A stretch of 64,000 bases of DNA, from positions 62,001 to 126,000 of the forward strand of contig NZ_ATLO01000036.1 in NCBI RefSeq assembly GCF_000416235.1, in the 5' to 3' direction. Below the pieces are notes generated by a model. That model did not search any database, was not told the origin of the DNA, and saw only the letters and a program-made list of their open reading frames with translations. Below, in pieces: positions 33,837 through 43,206 of this stretch (the first letter of the stretch is position 1; each line of letters opens with the position of its first letter). The translations under genes and the position numbers were made by a program. This DNA comes from Pseudomonas sp. CFII64 (GTDB lineage Bacteria; Pseudomonadota; Gammaproteobacteria; Pseudomonadales; Pseudomonadaceae).

Positions 33837-33888
33837 GTAGGACCGGCTTTGGCCGGGAGGGCATTCTCGCGGCTAAAGCCGCTCCTAC
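33837..33888. repeat. Hybrid REP hairpin between def and fmt
   Basis: The left arm reads GGACCGGCTTTGGCCGGGAG and the right arm CTCGCGGCTAAAGCCGCTCC. The two arms belong to different REP variants but can still pair along most of their length. Confidence 0.8.
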
Positions 33889-33955
33889 GACCGGATCGCG
33901 CTCCGCAGAGCGACCCCGGTCCCACAGATCACCCCCCTTTCCCTACGAGAAGCCC

Positions 33956-34915
33956 ATGACTGAGCCACTGCGCATCGTCTTCGCCGGCACCCCCGAATTT
34001 GCCGCCGAACACCTCAAGGCCTTGCTCGACAGCCCTTACCAGATCATCGCCGTCTACACCCAGCCTGATCGCCCGGCAGGTCGTGGACAAAAGCTGATGC
34101 CCAGCCCGGTCAAGCAGCTCGCCTTGCAACATGACATCCCGGTGCTGCAACCGCCGACCCTGCGCGATGCAGCGGCCCAGGCCGAACTGGCGGCGCTCAA
34201 GCCGGATCTGCTGGTGGTGGTTGCTTATGGCCTGATCCTGCCGCAAGTGGTGCTGGATATCCCGCGTCTGGGCTGCATCAACAGTCATGCCTCGCTGCTG
34301 CCGCGCTGGCGTGGGGCCGCGCCGATTCAGCGGGCCGTGGAAGCGGGCGATGCAGAAAGCGGCGTGACCGTGATGCGCATGGAACTGGGTCTGGACACCG
34401 GCCCGATGCTGCTCAAGGCGGTGACGCCGATTACCGGCGAAGACACGGGCGGCACGCTGCATGATCGTCTTGCCGAACTCGGCCCACCGGCGGTTCTGCA
34501 AGCCATCGCGGGTTTGGCCGACGGTTCGCTGGTCGGCGAAGTGCAGGACGACAGCCTCGCCACTTACGCCCACAAACTGAACAAAGACGAAGCACGCATC
34601 GACTGGAATCGTCCGGCCGTTGAGCTTGAACGACTGGTGCGCGCTTTCAATCCGTGGCCAATCTGCCACAGCACACTCAATGGCGAAGCCTTGAAAGTGC
34701 TGGCCGCCAGCATTGCCGAAGGGCAGGGCGCGCCGGGTGAAATTCTCGCCGCCAGCAAGGACGGTCTGATTGTCGGCTGTGGCGAAGGCGCCTTGCGCCT
34801 GACCCGCCTGCAACTGCCCGGCGGCAAGCCGCTGAATTTCACTGATCTGTTCAACAGTCGCCGCGAGAAATTCGCCGTCGGCACCGTGCTCGGCCAACCG
34901 GTAGCGGGTCAATGA
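33956..34915 (+). CDS. fmt: Methionyl-tRNA formyltransferase
   Basis: A 319-residue enzyme that formylates initiator Met-tRNA with 10-formyl-THF. The N-terminal hydrolase domain has INSHASLLPRWRGAAPIQ (about 107-124), which holds the catalytic Asn-His pair and the formyl-folate loop. The C-terminal OB-like domain (about 208-310) grips tRNA. GAGAAG precedes the ATG. The last codons overlap rsmB as ATGA, so the two are translated together. Confidence 0.97.
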   Translation: MTEPLRIVFAGTPEFAAEHLKALLDSPYQIIAVYTQPDRPAGRGQKLMPSPVKQLALQHDIPVLQPPTLRDAAAQAELAALKPDLLVVVAYGLILPQVVLDIPRLGCINSHASLLPRWRGAAPIQRAVEAGDAESGVTVMRMELGLDTGPMLLKAVTPITGEDTGGTLHDRLAELGPPAVLQAIAGLADGSLVGEVQDDSLATYAHKLNKDEARIDWNRPAVELERLVRAFNPWPICHSTLNGEALKVLAASIAEGQGAPGEILAASKDGLIVGCGEGALRLTRLQLPGGKPLNFTDLFNSRREKFAVGTVLGQPVAGQ

Positions 34916-36228
34916 ACCCGCGTCTGGCCGCCGCCAAGGCGCTGGCAGCTGTACTCAGCGGCAAGGCATCGCTGAACAGTTCGTTACCGACCCAGATGGA
35001 CAAAGTTGAAGTTCGCGATCGCGGCCTGACGCAAGACCTCGCATTCGGCACCGCCCGCTGGCAGCCACGGCTGTCGGCGCTGGCAGAAAAACTGCTGCAA
35101 AAACCTTTCAAGGCCGCCGATGCCGACGTCGAAGCATTGCTGCTGGTGGGTTTGTATCAGCTGCTCTACACGCGCATTCCCGCCCACGCCGCCATCGGTG
35201 AAACCGTCGGTTGCGCCGACAAGCTGAAAAAGCCTTGGGCCAAGGCCTTGCTCAACGCCGTATTGCGCCGCGCCCAACGGGAAAGCGAAGCGCTGTTGGC
35301 CGAGCTGGAACATGATCCGGTGGTGCGTACTTCTCACCCGCGCTGGCTGCAAAAGGCCTTGAAAGCCGCCTGGCCGGAACACTGGGAAGCGATCTGCGCC
35401 GCCAACAACGCGCATCCGCCGATGATCCTGCGGGTCAATCGTCGGCATAACAGCCGTGATCAATATTTGCAGCTATTGGCCGCCGCCGACATTGCAGCCA
35501 ACGCCTGCACGTTCAGCCAGGACGGCATTTTGCTGACTGAACCCTGCGATGTGCGCAACCTGCCGGGCTTTGCCGAAGGCTGGATCAGCGTGCAGGACGA
35601 AGCGGCGCAACTGGCCGCCGATCTGCTGGAGCTGGCGCCCGGTCAACGCGTGCTCGATGCCTGCTGCGCACCCGGCGGCAAGACCTGCCATTTGCTGGAA
35701 GTCCAACCGGCGCTGGCCGGTGTGGTCGCTGTGGATCTGGAAGCCAAGCGTCTGGTGCGTGTGCGGGAAAACCTCGCCCGTCTTGGCCTGAGCGCCGAGT
35801 TGATCGCTGCCGACGCCCGGGAAACCGCGCAATGGTGGGACGGCAAGCCGTTTGATCGCATCCTGCTCGACGCGCCTTGTTCGGCAACCGGCGTGATTCG
35901 TCGCCATCCGGACATCAAGCTGACCCGTCAGGCTGACGACATTCCGGCCCTGGCGACGCTGCAAGGCGAGCTGCTCGACGCGCTGTGGCCGACCTTGCAG
36001 GTTGGCGGCGTACTTTTATATGCCACCTGCTCGACGCTGCCGATGGAAAATACCGAAGTCATCGCCGCCTTCCTCGCCCGGACTTCCGGCGCGCGGGAAC
36101 TGGACATCGCCGGGCAACTCGGTCAACAACCCCCCGGCCTGAAACAGCCCCACGGCCGCCAATTGTTGGCGCAGGAAGGCGGGCACGACGGGTTTTATTA
36201 CGCCAAACTGATCAAGATTGCGGCGTGA
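34912..36228 (+). CDS. rsmB: 16S rRNA m5C967 methyltransferase
   Basis: A 438-residue protein: an NusB-like RNA-binding domain (about 1-140) followed by a Rossmann methyltransferase domain. The SAM site is DACCAPGGKTCHLLE (about 244-258). The catalytic cysteine pair lies in DAPCSATGV (about 322-330) and YATCS (about 370). It modifies C967 in 16S rRNA. It starts in the ATGA overlap with fmt. Confidence 0.97.
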   Translation: MNPRLAAAKALAAVLSGKASLNSSLPTQMDKVEVRDRGLTQDLAFGTARWQPRLSALAEKLLQKPFKAADADVEALLLVGLYQLLYTRIPAHAAIGETVGCADKLKKPWAKALLNAVLRRAQRESEALLAELEHDPVVRTSHPRWLQKALKAAWPEHWEAICAANNAHPPMILRVNRRHNSRDQYLQLLAAADIAANACTFSQDGILLTEPCDVRNLPGFAEGWISVQDEAAQLAADLLELAPGQRVLDACCAPGGKTCHLLEVQPALAGVVAVDLEAKRLVRVRENLARLGLSAELIAADARETAQWWDGKPFDRILLDAPCSATGVIRRHPDIKLTRQADDIPALATLQGELLDALWPTLQVGGVLLYATCSTLPMENTEVIAAFLARTSGARELDIAGQLGQQPPGLKQPHGRQLLAQEGGHDGFYYAKLIKIAA

Positions 36229-36258
36229 TGCTGCGCTAACAGGCCACGCATCATTTCC

Positions 36259-36350
36259 GTAGGAGCGGCTTTAGCCGCGAAGAGGCCGGCAAATCCGCCG
36301 CAATGCTGTTATCTGGATGCAGCCCTCCCGGCTAAAGCCGGTCCTACGGG
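36259..36350. repeat. Hybrid REPIN between rsmB and trkA
   Basis: The left unit GTAGGAGCGGCTTTAGCCGC faces the inverted right unit CTCCCGGCTAAAGCCGGTCC across a 40-base centre. The arms are of different variants. Confidence 0.8.
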
Positions 36351-36381
36351 TCTTGCGGTAACCGCTTCAAGGAGCACCTGA

Positions 36382-37755
36382 TTGAAAATCATCATCCTCG
36401 GCGCAGGACAGGTCGGCGGGACGCTGGCGGAACATCTGGCCGGTGAAGCCAACGACATCACGGTGGTCGACACCGACGGCGATCGGCTGCGTGATCTGGG
36501 CGACCGCCTGGATATCCGCACCGTGCAGGGCCGAGGCTCGTTCCCGACCGTATTGCGTCAGGCTGGCGCCGAGGATGCTGACATGCTGGTGGCCGTGACC
36601 AGCAGCGACGAGACCAACATGGTCGCCTGCCAGGTGGCGTACACGCTGTTTCACACCCCGACCAAAATCGCCCGGGTGCGCGAGGCGGCTTACCTGACGC
36701 GCGCCGGGCTGTTCGACAACGACGCGATTCCCGTGGACGTGCTGATCAGCCCCGAGCAAGTGGTCACCAACTACATCAAGCGCCTGATCGAATACCCAGG
36801 CTCCTTGCAGGTGATCGACTTCGCCGGCGGCAAGGCGCAACTGGTGGCAGTGAAGGCCTATTACGGCGGGCCATTGGTAGGTCAGCAATTGCGCCAACTG
36901 CGCGAACACATGCCCAACGTCGACATGCGCGTGGCGGCTATCTTCCGTCGCGACCGGCCGATTCTGCCTCAGGGCGATACCGTCATTGAAGCCGACGACG
37001 AAGTGTTCTTCATTGCCGCCAAGGCTGACATTCGCGCGGTGATGGGCGAGATGCGCCGGCTGGACGAGAACTACAAACGCATCGTCATTGCCGGCGGCGG
37101 GCACATCGGCGAACGTCTGGCCGAAGCGATCGAAAGTCGCTATCAGGTCAAGATCATCGAGATGAACCCGGCGCGCTGCCGCTACCTTTCGGAAACCCTC
37201 AACAGCACTGTAGTCCTGCAAGGCAGCGCCTCGGACCGCGATCTGTTGATGGAAGAGAACATCGCCAACACCGATCTGTTCCTGGCGCTGACCAACGACG
37301 ACGAAGCCAATATCATGTCGTCGCTGCTGGCCAAGCGCATGGGCGCGCGCAAGGTGATGACCATCATCAACAACCCGGCTTACGTCGATCTGGTGCAGGG
37401 CGGGGAAATCGATATCGCGGTGAGCCCGCAACTGGCGACCATCGGCACCTTGCTGACGCATGTACGGCGGGGCGATATCGTCAGCGTCCATTCGCTACGT
37501 CGGGGCGCGGCGGAAGCCATCGAGGCCGTGGCCCATGGCGACGCCAAATCCAGCAAGGTGATCGGCAAGGCCATCAAGGACATCGCGCTGCCGTCGGGCA
37601 CCACCATCGGCGCCATCATCCGCGCCGACGAAGTGATCATCGCCCACGACGCCACCGTGATCGCCTCGGGCGACCACGTGATCCTGTTCCTTGTGGATAA
37701 AAAATACATCCGCGATGTGGAGCGGCTGTTTCAGGTGGGGTTGAGTTTTTTTTAA
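36382..37755 (+). CDS. trkA: Trk system potassium uptake regulatory subunit
   Basis: A 457-residue peripheral membrane protein with two RCK repeats. Each begins with a nucleotide-binding fold: GAGQVGGTLAE (7-17) and AGGGHIGERLAEA (about 238-250), each followed by a TrkA-C domain. It gates the TrkH/TrkG potassium channel using NAD(H) or ATP/ADP. The start codon is TTG, supported by AAGGAG 8 bases upstream. An exact DnaA box lies inside its end (37692-37700). Confidence 0.96.
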   Translation: MKIIILGAGQVGGTLAEHLAGEANDITVVDTDGDRLRDLGDRLDIRTVQGRGSFPTVLRQAGAEDADMLVAVTSSDETNMVACQVAYTLFHTPTKIARVREAAYLTRAGLFDNDAIPVDVLISPEQVVTNYIKRLIEYPGSLQVIDFAGGKAQLVAVKAYYGGPLVGQQLRQLREHMPNVDMRVAAIFRRDRPILPQGDTVIEADDEVFFIAAKADIRAVMGEMRRLDENYKRIVIAGGGHIGERLAEAIESRYQVKIIEMNPARCRYLSETLNSTVVLQGSASDRDLLMEENIANTDLFLALTNDDEANIMSSLLAKRMGARKVMTIINNPAYVDLVQGGEIDIAVSPQLATIGTLLTHVRRGDIVSVHSLRRGAAEAIEAVAHGDAKSSKVIGKAIKDIALPSGTTIGAIIRADEVIIAHDATVIASGDHVILFLVDKKYIRDVERLFQVGLSFF

Positions 37756-37993
37756 CGCCCCTGACTTCTCCGCCGGGCCGCCCCGTAGGAGCGGCTTCAG
37801 CCGCGAGCCGCGTTCAACACCAAGATGCATGCTTTTGCATATAACAGCCTCCCGGCTAAAGCCGGTCCTATGGGCGCCCCTGACTTCTCCGCCGGGCCGC
37901 CCCGTAGGAGCGGCTTCAGCCGCGAGCCGCGTTCAACACCAAGATGTAAGCTTTGGCATATAACGGCCTCCCGGCTAAAGCCGGTCCTGCGGT
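37756..37993. repeat. 119-bp tandem duplication containing REP pairs
   Basis: Copy 1 (37756-37874) and copy 2 (37875-about 37993) are nearly identical over 119 bp. Each holds a left REP (GTAGGAGCGGCTTCAGCCGC) and an inverted right REP (CTCCCGGCTAAAGCCGGTCC). Differences cluster in the centre (ATGCATGCTTTTGC against ATGTAAGCTTTGGC). It lies between convergent trkA and the acyltransferase gene. Confidence 0.92.
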
Positions 37994-38026
37994 TGCTGCG
38001 GGTCGCGTTGAGCCGGGTGGCGGCTT

Positions 38027-38914
38027 TCAATACCAGCGGGCTTCCCCGGCAGGGCGCTTCTTGAAGCGTTTCATCGTCCACATGTATTGGCTCGGATACG
38101 CACGCACGTATTTCTCGACGACCTTGCTCATGGCCGCAGCCGAGGTTTCGGCGTCGGTGCTGTACATCGCTTCCGGCGCGGCTTCGAGGACGACTTTGTA
38201 GCCTGAACCATCCGGCAGGCGCATGGCGTGCAGGAACACACCGACCGCTTTGCCGCCCGCCAGCATGTTGGGCACGAACTTGCTGGTCAGGGCCTGAGTG
38301 GCGAAAAACGGCACGAAGATACCCGCCGATTCCGCAGGTTCCGGATCAGCCGGAATGCCCACCGAGCCGCCTTTGCGCACTTCCTTGATGACACTGAGAA
38401 TGCCTTCCTTGGTGGACGCGGCGACGCGGTTGCCCAGTTGCACGCGCTGTTTGCGCAGCAGATCGTCCACCGCCTTGAGCTTTGGCGGCCGATAGAAAAT
38501 GATCGGTTTGCACTGGCTGCAATAGAAGTGATTGAGCACTTCCCAGTTGCCCAGGTGGCTGGTGATGCCCACCACGCCTTTGCCGGACGCCAGCGCTTCC
38601 TTGAGCACGTCGAGGCCTTCGACTTCGCGGACCAGATCGATGGATTTCTGGGCCGGCCAGATCCAGGCGCAAGCGCTCTCGGTCAGGGTCTTGCCGATGT
38701 CCATCAGACTCTGCCCGACCAGACGCTCGCGTTCGGCGGCGTCCATTTCCGGGAAGCACTTGGCGAGGTTGATCCGCGCCACTTCACGGGAGCGGTTCGG
38801 CAGTTTCCACATCAGCCAGCCAATGCCGGTGCCGACCCACTGCACAACGCGCCACGGCAGCAGGGCAAACAGGCGCAATGCGCCCACCATCAGGGCGCCT
38901 TTAAACTTTTCCAC
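38027..38914 (-). CDS. LpxL/HtrB-like lipid A acyltransferase
   Basis: A 295-residue inner-membrane protein of the lysophospholipid acyltransferase superfamily (lauroyl/myristoyl type). One N-terminal hydrophobic helix (about 8-32) is followed by the catalytic HLGNWE motif, with His as base and Glu as its partner (about 119-124). IPADPEP is in the usual place of the second motif. It adds a secondary acyl chain to lipid A from acyl-ACP; exact chain and position are unknown. GTG start at 38914, with GGGAGTG upstream. Confidence 0.9.
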   Translation of the reverse strand: MEKFKGALMVGALRLFALLPWRVVQWVGTGIGWLMWKLPNRSREVARINLAKCFPEMDAAERERLVGQSLMDIGKTLTESACAWIWPAQKSIDLVREVEGLDVLKEALASGKGVVGITSHLGNWEVLNHFYCSQCKPIIFYRPPKLKAVDDLLRKQRVQLGNRVAASTKEGILSVIKEVRKGGSVGIPADPEPAESAGIFVPFFATQALTSKFVPNMLAGGKAVGVFLHAMRLPDGSGYKVVLEAAPEAMYSTDAETSAAAMSKVVEKYVRAYPSQYMWTMKRFKKRPAGEARWY

Positions 38915-38952
38915 AGATCACTCCCTAAATCTCAAGGCGGCCATTGTAACCA

Positions 38953-39504
38953 TCAGCGGGTCAGAACCGCGTAGCAATCACAGTCGATGGTGTGATCCAT
39001 GACCATGCCGCTGGACTGCATGTACGCATAACAAATGGTCGGTCCGACGAACGTGAAGCCGGCCTTTTTCAGGGCTTTGCTCATGGCTTCGGCCTCCGGC
39101 GTGATCGCTGGAACCTCGCTGCGATCCTTGAAGTGATTGACCTTCTGCTGCCCGCCGACGAAGGACCAGAGAAACTCCACCGGATTGTCCAACGCCAACC
39201 ACGCTCTGGCGTTGCGCCGCGCGGCGTTGAGTTTCAGGCGGTTGCGAATGATGCCCGGTTCGAGCATCAGCGCTTCGATCTCGGCGTCCGTCATGTCGGC
39301 GACACGCTGCACGTCAAAGCCGAACATGACCTCACGATAACGCGGGCGTTTCTTCAGAACCGTGATCCACGAAAGGCCCGCCTGGAACCCTTCGAGCAAA
39401 AGCAACTCGAAGAGCTTCTGCGCATCGCGCAGCGGTACGCCCCACTCCAGATCGTGATAATCGATGTAAACAGGGTCATTGTTGCACCAAAAGCAGCGTG
39501 CCAT
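38953..39504 (-). CDS. tag: DNA-3-methyladenine glycosylase I
   Basis: A 183-residue base-excision enzyme. The zinc site uses Cys4 (ARCFWC), His17 (DYHDLEWG) and the C-terminal pair in MDHTIDCDCY (about 168-178). The helical core (about 20-160) includes GLSWITVLKKR and FVGPTICYAYMQ, typical of Tag. It removes 3-methyladenine from DNA. Divergent from glyQ with an 80-bp gap. Confidence 0.96.
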   Translation of the reverse strand: MARCFWCNNDPVYIDYHDLEWGVPLRDAQKLFELLLLEGFQAGLSWITVLKKRPRYREVMFGFDVQRVADMTDAEIEALMLEPGIIRNRLKLNAARRNARAWLALDNPVEFLWSFVGGQQKVNHFKDRSEVPAITPEAEAMSKALKKAGFTFVGPTICYAYMQSSGMVMDHTIDCDCYAVLTR

Positions 39505-39584
39505 ATGGCTCCCAAGGGTGGAGGCGCGGCCGAATCGGGTATACTCCCGCTCTTTAAATCGCAGCCCCAGTACAGGTGAATTTC

Positions 39585-40538
39585 GTGAGCCAGCCTACGC
39601 CAGCCGTGCGTACCTTCCAAGACTTGATCCTCGCCCTCCAGCAATACTGGGCCGAGCAAGGTTGTGTGGTACTTCAGCCCTACGATATGGAAGTAGGCGC
39701 CGGCACTTTCCACACTGCCACGTTTCTGCGCGCCGTCGGCCCGGAAACCTGGAACGCAGCCTACGTACAGCCAAGCCGTCGTCCTACAGATGGCCGTTAT
39801 GGCGAAAACCCTAACCGCTTGCAGCATTACTACCAGTTCCAGGTGGTGCTCAAGCCAAACCCGGACAACTTTCAGGAGTTGTACCTGGGCTCGCTGAAGC
39901 ATGTCGGCCTGGACCCGCTGGTCCACGACGTGCGTTTCGTCGAAGACAACTGGGAATCGCCGACTCTGGGCGCCTGGGGTCTGGGCTGGGAAATCTGGCT
40001 CAACGGCATGGAAGTCTCGCAGTTCACCTACTTCCAGCAAGCGGGCGGCATCGAATGCTACCCGGTGACCGGCGAAATCACTTACGGCCTGGAACGTCTG
40101 GCCATGTACCTGCAGAACGTCGACTCGGTCTATGACCTGGTCTGGGCTGACGGTCCATTCGGGCGCGTGACTTATGGCGATGTGTTCCACCAGAACGAAG
40201 TGGAGCAATCGACCTACAACTTCGAACACGCCAACGTCGACAAGCTGTTCGAACTGTTCGATTTCTATGAAAGCGAAGCCAAGCGCCTGATCGAACTGGA
40301 TCAACCGTTGCCGCTGCCGAGCTATGAGATGGTCCTGAAGGCATCGCACACCTTCAACCTGCTGGATGCGCGACGGGCGATTTCCGTCACCGCGCGTCAG
40401 CAATACATTTTGCGTGTGCGCACCCTGGCCCGCTCGGTTGCGCAAGCTTATCTGATGGCCCGCGCCAAGCTGGGCTTCCCGATGGCACCGCCCGATCTAC
40501 GTGATGAAGTGTTGGCTAAGCTGGAGGCGCAACAATGA
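39585..40538 (+). CDS. glyQ: Glycyl-tRNA synthetase alpha chain
   Basis: A 317-residue class-II synthetase subunit that activates glycine. Motifs TFQDLILALQQYWAEQGC, QPYDMEVGAGTFHTATFLRA and ERLAMYLQ (about 168-175) are typical. I chose the GTG at 39585 because AGGTGA lies 5 bases upstream and it gives the conserved MSQPTPAVRTFQ start; an in-frame GTG at 39576 is less likely. It overlaps glyS as ATGA. Confidence 0.97.
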   Translation: MSQPTPAVRTFQDLILALQQYWAEQGCVVLQPYDMEVGAGTFHTATFLRAVGPETWNAAYVQPSRRPTDGRYGENPNRLQHYYQFQVVLKPNPDNFQELYLGSLKHVGLDPLVHDVRFVEDNWESPTLGAWGLGWEIWLNGMEVSQFTYFQQAGGIECYPVTGEITYGLERLAMYLQNVDSVYDLVWADGPFGRVTYGDVFHQNEVEQSTYNFEHANVDKLFELFDFYESEAKRLIELDQPLPLPSYEMVLKASHTFNLLDARRAISVTARQQYILRVRTLARSVAQAYLMARAKLGFPMAPPDLRDEVLAKLEAQQ

Positions 40539-42589
40539 GTGCTCAAGATTTCCTGGTTGAACTGGGCACCGAAGAGCTGCCGCCAAAAGCGCTCAACACC
40601 TTGGCCGATGCATTTCTGGCCGGTATCGAAAAGGGCTTGCTCGCCGCAGGTCTGACGTTCAGCGCCAAACAGGCCTACGGCGCGCCGCGTCGTCTGGCTG
40701 TGCTGATCACCGATCTGGCGACCCAACAACCGGATCGCAGCGTCAATCTCGATGGCCCGCCACGTCAGGCGGCGTTCGATGCTGAAGGCAATCCGACCCA
40801 GGCTGCATTGGGTTTCGCCAAGAAGTGCGGCGTTGATCTGAGCGAAATCGATCAGAGCGGCCCGAAGTTGCGCTACAGCCAGAGCATCGCTGGCAAAGCG
40901 ACAGCCAGCCTGCTGCCAACCATCGTTGAAGACTCGCTGAACGACTTGCCGATTCCCAAGCGCATGCGCTGGGGTGCTCGCAAGGAAGAGTTCGTGCGTC
41001 CGACCCAATGGCTGGTCATGTTGTTCGGCGATCAAGTGATCGACTGCACGATCCTGGCCCAGACTTCCGGTCGCGAATCCCGTGGGCACCGCTTCCATCA
41101 TCCGCAAAGCGTGCGCATCAATTCGCCCGCCAGCTACCTCACTGACCTGCGCGCAGCGTATGTGCTGGCCGACTTCAACGAACGTCGCCAGATCATCATC
41201 AAGCGCGTCGAAGAGCTGGCAACTCAGCACGAAGGCACCGCTATCGTGCCGCCAAGCCTGCTGGACGAAGTGACCTCGCTGGTCGAATGGCCAGTGCCGC
41301 TGGTGTGTTCGTTCGAAGAGCGCTTCCTCGAAGTACCGCAAGAAGCCTTGATCATCACGATGCAGGACAACCAGAAGTATTTCTGCCTGCTGGACGCTGA
41401 CGGTAAATTGCTGCCGCGCTTCATTACGGTCGCCAACATCGAAAGCAAGGACCCGCAGCAGATCGTCCTGGGTAACGAGAAAGTCGTTCGCCCACGTCTG
41501 ACCGATGCCGAGTTCTTCTTCAAGCAGGACAAAAAACAGAAGCTGGAGACTTTCAACCAGCGCCTGCAGAATGTCGTGTTCCAGGCGCAGTTGGGCAGTG
41601 TTTTCGACAAGGCCGAGCGTGTTGCCAAACTGGCGGCATTCATTGCCCCACGCATTGGCGGCGATGCACAACGCGCCGCACGCGCCGGGCTGCTGTCCAA
41701 GTGCGATCTGGCGACCGAAATGGTCGGCGAATTCCCTGAGATGCAGGGCGTTGCCGGTTATTACTACGCCAAGGCCGACGGCGAAGCAGAAGATGTCGCT
41801 CTGGCGCTCAACGAGCAGTACATGCCGCGTGGCGCGGGCGCAGAACTGCCGACCACGTTGACCGGCGCTGCGGTTGCCATCGCGGACAAGCTCGACACCC
41901 TGGTCGGGATCTTCGGCATCGGCATGTTGCCGACTGGCAGCAAAGACCCGTATGCACTGCGTCGCGCGGCGCTGGGCATCCTGCGCATCCTGATCGAGAA
42001 ACAACTGGATCTGGACCTGATCGAAACCGTGAAATTCGCGGTCAATCAGTTCGGCGCCAAGATCAAGCCGGCCGGTCTTGCCGAGCAGGTATTGGAGTTC
42101 ATCTTCGACCGCCTGCGTGCCCGTTACGAAGACGAAGGCGTCGAAGTTGCGGTTTACCTGTCGGTGCGTGCCCTGCAACCGGGTTCGGCACTGGACTTCG
42201 ATCAGCGCGTGCAAGCCGTTCAGGCGTTCCGCAAATTGCCTGAAGCGGCAGCGTTGGCCTCGGTCAACAAGCGCGTTTCCAATTTGCTGAGCAAAGCCGA
42301 AGGCAAAATCGCTCAGACGGTTGAGCCCAAGTACTTCGACAATGCTAACGAGTTCTCCTTGTACTCGGCGATCCAGCAAGCGGACCAGGCCGTCGCGCCT
42401 ATGGCCGCAGCGCGTCAGTACAGCGAAACCCTGGCACGTCTGGCCGCCTTGCGTGAACCGGTCGACGCGTTCTTTGAAGCGGTGATGGTCAACGCCGAAG
42501 ACGCCAGCGTGCGGGCCAACCGCTATGCGTTGCTGGCACGTCTGCGCGGGCTGTTCCTGGGCGTTGCGGATATCTCGCTGCTGGGTTGA
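40535..42589 (+). CDS. glyS: Glycyl-tRNA synthetase beta chain
   Basis: A 684-residue subunit that binds tRNA-Gly and pairs with GlyQ as an alpha2-beta2 enzyme. FLVELGTEELPPKAL at the start, KRMRWG, and the HD-like and anticodon-binding regions at the C-terminus follow the family plan and usual length. It starts in the ATGA overlap with glyQ. A very long open frame lies on its opposite strand, which I regard as a shadow. Confidence 0.97.
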   Translation: MSAQDFLVELGTEELPPKALNTLADAFLAGIEKGLLAAGLTFSAKQAYGAPRRLAVLITDLATQQPDRSVNLDGPPRQAAFDAEGNPTQAALGFAKKCGVDLSEIDQSGPKLRYSQSIAGKATASLLPTIVEDSLNDLPIPKRMRWGARKEEFVRPTQWLVMLFGDQVIDCTILAQTSGRESRGHRFHHPQSVRINSPASYLTDLRAAYVLADFNERRQIIIKRVEELATQHEGTAIVPPSLLDEVTSLVEWPVPLVCSFEERFLEVPQEALIITMQDNQKYFCLLDADGKLLPRFITVANIESKDPQQIVLGNEKVVRPRLTDAEFFFKQDKKQKLETFNQRLQNVVFQAQLGSVFDKAERVAKLAAFIAPRIGGDAQRAARAGLLSKCDLATEMVGEFPEMQGVAGYYYAKADGEAEDVALALNEQYMPRGAGAELPTTLTGAAVAIADKLDTLVGIFGIGMLPTGSKDPYALRRAALGILRILIEKQLDLDLIETVKFAVNQFGAKIKPAGLAEQVLEFIFDRLRARYEDEGVEVAVYLSVRALQPGSALDFDQRVQAVQAFRKLPEAAALASVNKRVSNLLSKAEGKIAQTVEPKYFDNANEFSLYSAIQQADQAVAPMAAARQYSETLARLAALREPVDAFFEAVMVNAEDASVRANRYALLARLRGLFLGVADISLLG

Positions 42590-42606
42590 TCGCTAAGGGG
42601 CCAATC

Positions 42607-43158
42607 GTGAAGCTGTTGATCCTTGATCGCGACGGAGTCATCAATCATGACTCCGACAGTTACATAAAGTCGGTGCAGGAGTGGATTCCGATCCCCGGAT
42701 CGATCGAAGCGATTGCACAACTGAGCAAGGCCGGCTGGACGGTGGCAGTCGCCACTAACCAGTCCGGCATCGCCCGGGGCTATTACGACATTGCCACCCT
42801 CGATGCCATGCATGCGCGCTTGCGTGAACTCGTGACCGGGCAGGGCGGCGAAGTCGGTTTGATCGTTTATTGCCCACATGGCCCGGACGAAGGCTGCGCT
42901 TGCCGCAAGCCCAAGCCGGGCATGTTGCAGACCATCGCAAATCACTACGCTGTGGATCTGGCGGGTATATGGTTTGTAGGTGACAGCAGCGGTGACCTGC
43001 AGGCCGCGCTGGCCGTCGACTCTCAACCGGTTCTGGTCAAGACCGGCAAGGGCAGCAAGACGCTGGCTGGAACGCTGCCCACGGGTACTTTGGTTTTTGA
43101 CGATCTGGCGGCAGTTGCCGCAGAACTTATCCACAAGAGCGCTCCGCAGAACCAATAG
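42607..43158 (+). CDS. gmhB: D-glycero-beta-D-manno-heptose-1,7-bisphosphate 7-phosphatase
   Basis: A 183-residue HAD phosphatase that makes heptose-1-phosphate for the lipopolysaccharide core. The nucleophile is Asp7 with acid/base Asp9 (LDRDGV). The zinc loop uses Cys89, His91, Cys97 and Cys99. GDSSGD (about 125-130) is HAD motif IV. I chose the GTG at 42607 with AAGGGG upstream; a TTG seven codons earlier is weaker. An exact DnaA box lies near its stop (43127-43135). Confidence 0.94.
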   Translation: MKLLILDRDGVINHDSDSYIKSVQEWIPIPGSIEAIAQLSKAGWTVAVATNQSGIARGYYDIATLDAMHARLRELVTGQGGEVGLIVYCPHGPDEGCACRKPKPGMLQTIANHYAVDLAGIWFVGDSSGDLQAALAVDSQPVLVKTGKGSKTLAGTLPTGTLVFDDLAAVAAELIHKSAPQNQ

Positions 43159-43206
43159 CGGTCCGCTTCATTGAGCGGGCATTAGTCCCGTACGGTAAAA
43201 GTAGCT

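Noticed and set aside
40448..42379. 643-codon open frame antisense to glyS
   Set aside because: It mirrors the complete, family-length glyS gene; long antisense frames are expected in GC-rich Pseudomonas codon usage, and the protein shows no recognisable domain.
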